Origin: Methanosarcinales archaeon
GTDB lineage: Archaea; Halobacteriota; Methanosarcinia; Methanosarcinales; Methanogasteraceae
NCBI GenBank assembly: GCA_030606635.1
Contig: JAUWGA010000044.1
Coordinates: 1-11,013 of the forward strand
DNA: 11,013 bases
Reading direction: 5' to 3'
Of the stretch, positions 6,718 through 11,013 are shown piece by piece. Every line of letters begins with the position of its first letter. Positions within the stretch are counted from its first letter, which is position 1. The position numbers and the translations under genes are program-made. Below the pieces are notes generated by a model. That model ran no database searches. It was given only the letters and a program-made list of their open reading frames with translations, and was not told where the DNA came from.

Positions 6718-7056
6718 TTAGATATATGAAATAGCTTTTTTTGCACAACTATAAATAGTAACCATAATTGCTAAACCGATAGCAGTTGAAAGTATGATAA
6801 TAAAAAATCCTGTCGGAATTATGATAATTAGAGGGTGTATGTCATTTGGCAAGGTGTCTTTCAATATTAGTAATATTGGAACAATAATTTTGAATATCTC
6901 ATTAACTATAAAAGCTGGAAAAAGCACATGAGGGTATGGTACCACGAACTCTCCATGATGTTCGGCAGGACTTATGTAACCCAGCATAAGAAGAATTCCA
7001 TTAACAAAACCCCACGCCCCTCCAACAATCGCACCTATTTTTGTCCATTTATCCAT
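6718..7056 (-). CDS. Small hypothetical membrane protein
   Basis: A 112-residue protein with three probable membrane segments: about residues 5-27 (IGAIVGGAWGFVNGILLMLGYI), 44-66 (LFPAFIVNEIFKIIVPILLIL) and 76-101 (LIIIIPTGFFIIILSTAIGLAI). It starts with the polar MDKWTK and ends with a short basic tail. I recognise no family with certainty; small archaeal proteins that begin in this way before a G-rich first helix occur, but no function is known to me. The GTG at 7068 is an alternative start. The ATG at 7056 is preferred because a GGTG element (minus strand, 7063-7066) lies six bases ahead. That ATG overlaps the last codons and stop of the preceding reading frame (TAA at 7049-7051), suggesting translational coupling with the lipoprotein remnant upstream. 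The gene is AT-rich, like its island neighbours. Confidence 0.6.
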   Translation of the reverse strand: MDKWTKIGAIVGGAWGFVNGILLMLGYISPAEHHGEFVVPYPHVLFPAFIVNEIFKIIVPILLILKDTLPNDIHPLIIIIPTGFFIIILSTAIGLAIMVTIYSCAKKAISYI

Positions 7057-7222
7057 AGTAAACACCACATGCCTGGCAGCTATATTCCTCTATGAGTGCC
7101 GCAGTAGCTATGAGGATCATACGACCTGTGGGGATATGAATTGTCTCTACCTGGCCCTTTATTTTTATGATTTTATTATTATATGCTGCTTTGTTGCTCA
7201 CCATAGCCGATTTTACCCTACG
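7049..7222 (-). pseudogene. Downstream half of a frameshifted lipoprotein gene, OB-fold-like
   Basis: From about 7222 the reading shifts by one base relative to the lipoprotein ORF ending at 7218. It continues as a plausible protein segment: VKSAMVSNKAAYNNK followed by IIKIKGQVETI. That pattern (helix, 'YxxKxIxIxGxV' strand) is typical of small OB-fold domains of the tRNA_anti-like/exported type found behind Pro/Thr linkers in archaeal lipoproteins. Upstream of 7222 this frame is a meaningless Gln/His/Arg-rich shadow of the Pro-Thr linker. An internal ATG at 7204 could start it independently (51 residues), but no good ribosome site precedes it. It ends CQACGVYYG, with only part of an OB fold, and its stop overlaps the next gene's ATG. 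Either a true frameshift mutation or a sequencing error would explain it. Confidence 0.5.
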
Positions 7223-7427
7223 CAACTTCCAGAACCGATGTCGGCATTGGCGTTGGTGTTGGCAGGATGATTGGTGTGGATGCTGGCGAGGCGGCGATTT
7301 CTGAAACTTTTGTAGGTTTGTCTTTTTCAGTGCATCCTGCAAACATCACTGCTGATGCTATCAGTAGGGTTATTAAGGCGGATGCGAGTTTAATTCCCAT
7401 GGTTACACTTCTTAAGATTTTTATCAC
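7218..7427 (-). CDS. Lipoprotein N-terminal half (signal peptide + Pro/Thr linker), probably truncated by a frameshift
   Basis: The ORF encodes 69 residues: a basic N-terminus, a hydrophobic core (LASALITLLIASAVMF) and the lipobox AGC with Cys32, so the product would be anchored to the outer face of the membrane. A charged stretch then leads into a Pro/Thr linker (TPIILPTPTPMPT) and the protein stops at SVLEVA. A lipoprotein that ends at its linker has no functional domain, and the adjacent +1 frame supplies one (7049-7222). The two are most simply one gene broken by a one-base indel near 7214-7235. The first codon used here is GTG at 7427, with an AGAGG element just upstream; ATG at 7400 gives a more compact signal peptide and is equally plausible. 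Confidence 0.55.
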   Translation of the reverse strand: MIKILRSVTMGIKLASALITLLIASAVMFAGCTEKDKPTKVSEIAASPASTPIILPTPTPMPTSVLEVA

Positions 7428-7538
7428 TTAAATCCTCTCTATTTCGGTCCCTTCAACAAACCATTAAGATTGTTATGTGCCTCGATTTTGTTACAAAGTC
7501 CTCATACCCTTTCGGAACGCTCACGTACATAGAAATGA

Positions 7539-7552
7539 CATATATTTTTATA
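7539..7552 (+). promoter_or_regulatory. TATA box of the flippase-like gene
   Basis: A strong archaeal TATA element (core TTTTTATAG at 7545-7553) is preceded by a purine-rich stretch at 7531-7536 that could be a BRE. Initiation near 7575 would leave a leader of about 30 bases before the ATG at 7607. The 179-base gap between the divergent lipoprotein gene and this gene shows nothing else clear, apart from a short inverted repeat ATACA/TGTAT at 7588-7604. Confidence 0.6.
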
Positions 7553-7606
7553 GCAATACAAGGTACAGCCACAACTTATTAAGCAAATACATGGAATTTG
7601 TATCTA

Positions 7607-8554
7607 ATGCAGGTAACAAAGCGTAAGATCATCCTGACCTCAATCCTTGCGATCCTGATCCTGTTTTTGGTTGCGGGTCTTATCGGGGTCCGCGATATTG
7701 CAGATACGATTCGCACAGCATCGCCTGCGCTTATTGCGCTTTCCATACTCATCTACCTGATCTCCTGGCCCCTGCGCGGCATCCGGTATCAGCAGATCCT
7801 TGCGCAGCTGGGTCACCAGGAACGTCTGGGTTTTCTGGTCGGGTGCATATCATTGAGCCAGTCTGCAAACGTGATCCTGCCGGCACGGATCGGGGATGTG
7901 ATCCGCGCATATCTGCTCAAAAAGATGAAAAATATCCCATTGACCACAGGATTCTCTTCGCTTGCTGTTGAGCGTATATTCGATATTCTTGCGATCACGA
8001 TGATCGGTGGCTTTGCCGTGCTCGGGATGCAAGGGCTGCTGCTAGACCAGTGGATCACAGATGTCATCACGATCGCAGGACTTGCCACAGTGGCAGTATT
8101 CGGGCTTCTGGTCCTGTTCCTGAAACTCCGTACAACGATTGGTGGTGTTGCCGCCCGTTTCATCAGGGAGATCGCGGTTGTATCCACAAACCCACGCGCC
8201 TTTGCAATCGTCTTTTCAAGTTCACTCTTGGTCTGGCTCTTCGACATCCTCACCTGCTTTGTGGTATTAAGCGCATTTCTGAAAGGCGCATCGCTATCCC
8301 TGATCCCGATCGTATTTCTTGCAATCGCTGTCGGAAATCTCACAAAGATCGTTCCGATCACGCCTGGCGCCATAGGGACTTATGAGCTGGCGCTGACTGC
8401 GATATTCAGTCTCGGCGGAATCGATCCGGCTATCGGTTTTGCCGCTGCGATGCTCGATCACATAGTCAAGAACTCGGTGACGCTGATACTTGGAAGCGCG
8501 TATCTCTCGCGCTTTGGTCTGAGCTGGTCGCAGCTTATGGATCGGAGCGAGTAG
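7607..8554 (+). CDS. Flippase-like / lysylphosphatidylglycerol synthase transmembrane family protein (UPF0104, AglD C-terminal type)
   Basis: A 315-residue integral membrane protein with about seven to eight hydrophobic segments. Family landmarks are SLSQSANVILPARIGDVIRAYLL (about residues 83-105; the conserved N..P.R.G..R pattern), VERIFDI (about 121-127) and PGAIGTYE near residue 255. This family includes the membrane part of MprF and the C-terminal half of haloarchaeal AglD. It is thought to move lipid-linked substrates across, or modify them at, the membrane. A stand-alone version paired with a GT2 enzyme is common in Archaea, and the GT2 enzyme at 3655-4377 is a candidate partner, separated by the AT-rich block. 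The ATG at 7607 is chosen over the TTG at 7598. The 3' end overlaps the convergent ogt stop by 20 bases. Confidence 0.85.
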   Translation: MQVTKRKIILTSILAILILFLVAGLIGVRDIADTIRTASPALIALSILIYLISWPLRGIRYQQILAQLGHQERLGFLVGCISLSQSANVILPARIGDVIRAYLLKKMKNIPLTTGFSSLAVERIFDILAITMIGGFAVLGMQGLLLDQWITDVITIAGLATVAVFGLLVLFLKLRTTIGGVAARFIREIAVVSTNPRAFAIVFSSSLLVWLFDILTCFVVLSAFLKGASLSLIPIVFLAIAVGNLTKIVPITPGAIGTYELALTAIFSLGGIDPAIGFAAAMLDHIVKNSVTLILGSAYLSRFGLSWSQLMDRSE

Positions 8555-8912
8555 CAGCAGCAACGTTCCCGGGGTTTTCAGTTTCGAGCTTCAGCAGATA
8601 CCGCTTCGTTTCGACGCCGAATGCATACCCGCCGATCCCGCCTTTTGAAACCACCCGGTGGCACGGGATCACGATCGGCGCGGGATTCTTTTTAAGAGCG
8701 TTTCCGGCTGCCCGCGCTGCGTTCGGCTTTCCGATCCTTGCGGCGAGTTTGGAGTACGTGACAACCGAGCCGTACCGGATTTTTCTTGTCTCGCAGAGGA
8801 CGCTTCGCTCAAAATCGGTGAGACCGGATAGGTCGACCTCGTATCCTGAAAAATCCACAACTTCTCCGCTTAAGTACCGGATCAGATCATCGATTAGGTT
8901 GCGCTTGTCCAT
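8535..8912 (-). CDS. ogt: Methylated-DNA--[protein]-cysteine S-methyltransferase
   Basis: A 125-residue O6-alkylguanine-DNA alkyltransferase of the short archaeal type. The suicide acceptor is Cys84 in IPCHRVV (82-88). The helix-turn-helix recognition region precedes it (YGSVVTYSKLAARIGKPNAARA, about 47-68, with the Tyr and the Arg finger region), and the C-terminal GGYAFGVETKRYLLKLE completes the fold. The N-terminal half is reduced to a short segment. The frame is open upstream inside mfnA, but the family start corresponds to ATG at 8912 (MDKRNLIDDL), which overlaps the end of mfnA by 19 bases. Only a partial ribosome site (TTGTGA) is present, so coupling to mfnA translation is likely. It repairs alkylated guanine in the cytoplasm by irreversible methyl transfer to itself. 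Confidence 0.92.
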   Translation of the reverse strand: MDKRNLIDDLIRYLSGEVVDFSGYEVDLSGLTDFERSVLCETRKIRYGSVVTYSKLAARIGKPNAARAAGNALKKNPAPIVIPCHRVVSKGGIGGYAFGVETKRYLLKLETENPGNVAAATRSDP

Positions 8913-10033
8913 TTCACAACATCGGCAAGGTCGTCTGCGAACAGGTTCAGGTTCTCGCGGGAGGTGTGCGGCATGATCACCAGACGCAGCGCACGCGGGT
9001 CGCGCGTGATCGACACATCCCATCCGCGCTTTTTTAGAGCGCTGCGCACAGAATCCGCATCAGGCACATCGAGCACCAGCACGTTCGTCACAGGATCGAT
9101 AAGCGGCTCGATTCCGGATTCGCGAGCCCTCGCAACCATTTCATATGTGAGTTCCATGCACCTCTGCACGATCCGCTCATAACCAGTCCTTCCGAGATGC
9201 TTGAAGACCGCATACACAGATGCAGCCGATGCCCCGCTTCTCGTGCCGGAAAGCGTCTGCTGGGAATTAACCGTCAGATACGGGGTATCTACAGATAGCC
9301 GGTTCAGGTAGGAGGAATCCTGAAACAGAAGCCCACCTGCGGGTATCGTTGCGAACCCCATCTTGTGCGGGTCGGCAGCAATCGATGTGACGCCGGGAAG
9401 TGTGAAATCGAATTCATACTTCTCTCTAAGAAACGGGATCACGAATCCTCCGAATGCAGCATCGACGTGCAAAAACATGTTTTTTGATAATGCAAGATCT
9501 GAAAGTTCCTTTATCGGATCTATCTGCCCGAATTCAGTTGTTCCTGCAATTCCAACTATCCCGATCGTGTTTCCATCGATCAAATCCTCAACCGCTTGGA
9601 TATCGGCTCTGAACTCCTGGTCGAGGTCTGCTTTTCGCACCCCAATCCCCAGGATGTCAGCAACCTTGTCGAATGAGAAGTGCGCTGACGCCGGAACGAT
9701 AATGTTTGGATCGCGGACTTTGCGCGCAGTTTTGATCGCATGTATCGCCTGGATATTCGATTCGGTGCCGCCTGTTGTGATGTATCCGTGCGCATCCGGG
9801 TTTCCAAAGAGCGTGCCCATCATCCGCACCACCTCGTGCTCGATCTCCGCAGTTCCGGCAAAGAGCCCGGGATCGCCGAGATTTGTCTCGATGAACTGCT
9901 GGTGAGCCGCCACTGCAACGGGGTGTGGATAGGTGCACATCGAACTCAAGACACGTTCGTAAGGCGTATCTTTGCTTTTCAGATCGTGGAGTACCGATCC
10001 GATGGTTTTTTCGTCCATTCCATGCGTGTTCAT
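8894..10033 (-). CDS. mfnA: L-tyrosine/L-aspartate decarboxylase MfnA (PLP-dependent)
   Basis: A 379-residue group II PLP decarboxylase. In methanogens MfnA decarboxylates tyrosine to tyramine for methanofuran; homologues in other archaea make beta-alanine from aspartate for coenzyme A, and some do both. Visible landmarks are SMCTYPHPVAV (31-41), ETNLGDPGLFAGT (49-61), TTGGTESN (86-93), AHFSFDK (117-123, PLP-stacking His118), HVDAAFGGF (189-197, Asp191) and ADPHKMGF (220-227) with Schiff-base Lys224. Length is normal. The frame extends to a GTG at 10045, but that codon lies inside the Shine-Dalgarno GGTGAGG (10040-10046), six bases before the ATG at 10033, so 10033 is the start. It is the first gene of a two-gene unit with ogt. 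Tyrosine versus aspartate preference cannot be decided here. Confidence 0.93.
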   Translation of the reverse strand: MNTHGMDEKTIGSVLHDLKSKDTPYERVLSSMCTYPHPVAVAAHQQFIETNLGDPGLFAGTAEIEHEVVRMMGTLFGNPDAHGYITTGGTESNIQAIHAIKTARKVRDPNIIVPASAHFSFDKVADILGIGVRKADLDQEFRADIQAVEDLIDGNTIGIVGIAGTTEFGQIDPIKELSDLALSKNMFLHVDAAFGGFVIPFLREKYEFDFTLPGVTSIAADPHKMGFATIPAGGLLFQDSSYLNRLSVDTPYLTVNSQQTLSGTRSGASAASVYAVFKHLGRTGYERIVQRCMELTYEMVARARESGIEPLIDPVTNVLVLDVPDADSVRSALKKRGWDVSITRDPRALRLVIMPHTSRENLNLFADDLADVVKWTSAT

Positions 10034-10039
10034 CTTCTG

Positions 10040-10046
10040 CCTCACC
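10040..10046 (-). promoter_or_regulatory. Strong ribosome binding site of mfnA
   Basis: Minus-strand GGTGAGG is a seven-base match to the anti-Shine-Dalgarno. It is spaced six bases from the ATG at 10033, which decides the start. Confidence 0.8.
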
Positions 10047-10073
10047 GGTTTCGTTTGCGAATACGTGTGGCCT

Positions 10074-10081
10074 CTATATGG
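10074..10081 (-). promoter_or_regulatory. TATA-like element in the mfnA/thioredoxin divergent region
   Basis: CCATATAG read on the minus strand lies about 40-48 bases before the mfnA ATG and would start transcription near 10050, just ahead of its ribosome site. Read on the plus strand (CTATATGG) it would start a transcript near 10102, past the strong GGAGGTGA site, so the minus-strand use fits better. Confidence 0.35.
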
Positions 10082-10092
10082 ATAAGGTTAAT

Positions 10093-10100
10093 GGAGGTGA
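10093..10100 (+). promoter_or_regulatory. Perfect Shine-Dalgarno ahead of a five-codon mini-ORF
   Basis: GGAGGTGA is an eight-base match to the archaeal anti-Shine-Dalgarno, seven bases before the ATG at 10108. It serves that mini-ORF and not the annotated start of the thioredoxin-like gene at 10130, which is 29 bases away. Confidence 0.65.
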
Positions 10101-10107
10101 CCTGCAA

Positions 10108-10125
10108 ATGATCAAGCAGAAGTGA
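10108..10125 (+). CDS. Five-codon leader mini-ORF (MIKQK)
   Basis: ATG ATC AAG CAG AAG TGA follows a perfect Shine-Dalgarno at proper spacing and ends four bases before the ATG of the thioredoxin-like lipoprotein. It is out of frame with that gene by one base. It may be a translated leader that hands ribosomes on by reinitiation. Alternatively, a single-base indel in 10120-10129 hides an N-terminal extension of the lipoprotein. Deleting one base there would fuse the frames. Confidence 0.35.
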   Translation: MIKQK

Positions 10126-10129
10126 TCGT

Positions 10130-10588
10130 ATGAAGACAAGAGGAATGCTTGCATCGGTAGCGCTTGTCGCGCTTGTCGCATGTCTCCTAAGCGCATGTAT
10201 CGACTCTACATCCCCGTCGCAGCCGTCGGCAGAGCCGGGAACCGGGATTACGTGGTACTCGTATGAGGAAGGGATGGAGATTGCGGGAGCGCAGAACAAG
10301 CCCGTGATGATCGACGTGTACACTGATCGGTGTCCCTGGTGCAAGGAACTGGATAGGGTTGTGTACACAGACCCGGATGTGATCGATCTGGCAGATAAGT
10401 TCGTGTGTATAAAATTCAATGCCGATAAACACCGCGACCTTGCTGCAAAATACAATCCCACCGGCGGGGTTCCTGCAACCGTGTTTCTCAGATCGGACGG
10501 TACGGAAATACACCGTCTCGGCGGCTATCCGAGAGGCGGGGCTGAGGCATTCTTGCATAATATGATGATTGCGCTCAACAACGTATGA
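10130..10588 (+). CDS. Exported thioredoxin-like lipoprotein
   Basis: A 152-residue lipoprotein. The signal peptide (basic MKTR, core ASVALVALVACLL) ends in the canonical lipobox LSAC with Cys23. A short Ser/Pro linker follows. Residues about 42-150 form a thioredoxin fold of the thioredoxin_7/DUF255-like kind: KPVMIDVYTDRCPWCKEL with active site CPWC (68-71), a conserved FNADK segment (96-100) and the cis-proline in GGVPAT (112-117). It probably reduces or rearranges disulfides, or reduces a partner such as cytochrome c apoproteins, on the outer face of the membrane; the partner is unknown. Its own ribosome site (AGTGAT, 10121-10126) is weak and overlaps the mini-ORF stop, so expression may depend on the leader. 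It is divergent from mfnA. Confidence 0.82.
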   Translation: MKTRGMLASVALVALVACLLSACIDSTSPSQPSAEPGTGITWYSYEEGMEIAGAQNKPVMIDVYTDRCPWCKELDRVVYTDPDVIDLADKFVCIKFNADKHRDLAAKYNPTGGVPATVFLRSDGTEIHRLGGYPRGGAEAFLHNMMIALNNV

Positions 10589-10644
10589 CCGAGCTTGATT
10601 ACGCTGTTTACACTTATTCACTGCTCAACAGACTCAAAGGATTA

Positions 10645-10662
10645 ATTGCCAGCGGCGGCAAT
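10645..10662. other. Hairpin between the thioredoxin-like and sugar kinase genes
   Basis: ATTGCC (10645-10650) pairs with GGCAAT (10657-10662) around a six-base loop. A TATA-like TTAATT at 10642-10647 overlaps its left arm and could drive the sugar kinase gene. The stem may be an operator, or an end signal for the upstream transcript, though no T-tract follows. Confidence 0.3.
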
Positions 10663-10699
10663 CATAATTGCAGGAGTATCAGAACTATGGAGGCGGCGC

Positions 10700-11013
10700 A
10701 TGGTTGAGATCATCGGCATCGGCGCACTGAATATCGACAAACTCTACCTTGTCGAGCGGATCGGGGCGGCAGGAGAGGAGATCGGAGTCTATTCTGTGAG
10801 CGAGCAGCCGGGCGGCTCTGCTGCAAACACAATCGCTGCTCTCGCCAGACTTGGCATAAAAACAGGGTTCATCGGAAGGGTTGGGGACGATGCCGATGGC
10901 GCATACCTGCGTTTTGAGATGGCAAAAGAAGGTGTAGACACGCAAGGGATCGAGGTCGCCCGGGGCAGAACCGGCAGCGCGATCGTGCTTGTCGATCCAG
11001 GCGGCGAGCGCTC
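10700..11013 (+). CDS. PfkB-family carbohydrate kinase (ribokinase-like), 3'-truncated by the window edge
   Basis: The first 104 codons of a ribokinase/PfkB-family kinase, which phosphorylates sugars, nucleosides or similar alcohols with ATP. The start MVEIIGIGALNIDKLYLVE matches the family's first strand and the GALNxD substrate-binding motif. QPGGSAANTIAALARLG (about residues 38-54) is PfkB signature 1, and FIGRVGDDADG (about 58-68) follows as expected. The C-terminal ATP-binding signature (DTxGAGD) lies beyond the window. A GGAGG at 10689-10693, six bases before the ATG at 10700, fixes the start; the ATG at 10687 runs into a stop after six codons. The substrate cannot be told from this half. 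The reading frame stays open to base 11013. Confidence 0.88.
   Translation, partial: MVEIIGIGALNIDKLYLVERIGAAGEEIGVYSVSEQPGGSAANTIAALARLGIKTGFIGRVGDDADGAYLRFEMAKEGVDTQGIEVARGRTGSAIVLVDPGGER

Noticed and set aside
7235..7280. Possible minisatellite in the GGxGTTGG-like repeats
   Set aside because: The repeat is explained by the Pro/Thr linker codons of the lipoprotein and is too short and irregular to be a separate element.
7813..8373. 186-residue minus-strand frame opposite the flippase-like gene
   Set aside because: It is antisense to conserved membrane-protein motifs, with Arg/Ser/Thr-rich composition typical of shadow frames.
8913..9023. Longer N-terminus of the methyltransferase frame
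   Set aside because: This stretch is Cys/Arg/Pro-rich shadow sequence of mfnA; the family-like protein begins at 8912.
10034..10045. GTG start of mfnA at 10045
   Set aside because: The codon lies inside the GGTGAGG ribosome site that serves the ATG at 10033.
1..11013. CRISPR array, tRNA or rRNA genes, insertion sequences
   Set aside because: No regularly spaced direct repeats, cloverleaf-like segments, conserved rRNA blocks or transposase motifs were seen on either strand.

Overview
The window comes from an archaeon, most likely a methanogenic or methane-oxidising euryarchaeote of the Methanosarcinales/ANME/Syntrophoarchaea kind. The evidence is an archaeal Spt5 elongation factor, an MfnA-type tyrosine/aspartate decarboxylase, TATA-like boxes 25-45 bases ahead of genes, Shine-Dalgarno sites of the GGTGA/GGAGG type, and a secreted protein ending in a dockerin-type module. 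The genus cannot be named from this sequence. All names below come from reading motifs by eye; no database search was possible.

Positions 1-4377, all on the plus strand, hold: the 3' part of thpR (RNA 2',3'-cyclic phosphodiesterase); spt5, overlapping it by ATGA; a DUF3887-like lipoprotein; a 160-base gap with strong hairpin potential; an isopropylmalate/tartrate/isocitrate-type dehydrogenase; a soluble orphan histidine kinase; and a GT2 dolichyl-phosphate-sugar-type glycosyltransferase.

Positions 4482-7427, all on the minus strand, form an AT-rich block. It holds a 689-residue exported PHP-domain metallohydrolase with ten N-glycosylation sequons and a C-terminal dockerin-like module, a small membrane protein, and a lipoprotein gene that appears broken by a frameshift. 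The block is about 28-38 % GC in the lines counted, against about 52 % in a flanking line. The dockerin-coding end of the PHP gene is 57-60 % GC, so composition changes exactly at the domain border.

Positions 7600-11013 return to higher GC. They hold a plus-strand UPF0104/AglD-C-type flippase-like membrane protein; minus-strand mfnA and ogt, which overlap and converge on the flippase gene; a plus-strand exported thioredoxin-like lipoprotein preceded by a five-codon mini-ORF with a perfect Shine-Dalgarno; and the 5' part of a PfkB-family sugar kinase that runs off the end.

The most coherent functional theme is the cell surface. The GT2 enzyme and the flippase-like protein resemble the two halves of AglD (archaeal protein N-glycosylation), and they flank an exported, sequon-rich, dockerin-bearing hydrolase. 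The remaining genes are housekeeping: transcription, RNA processing, cofactor synthesis, alkylation repair and redox.
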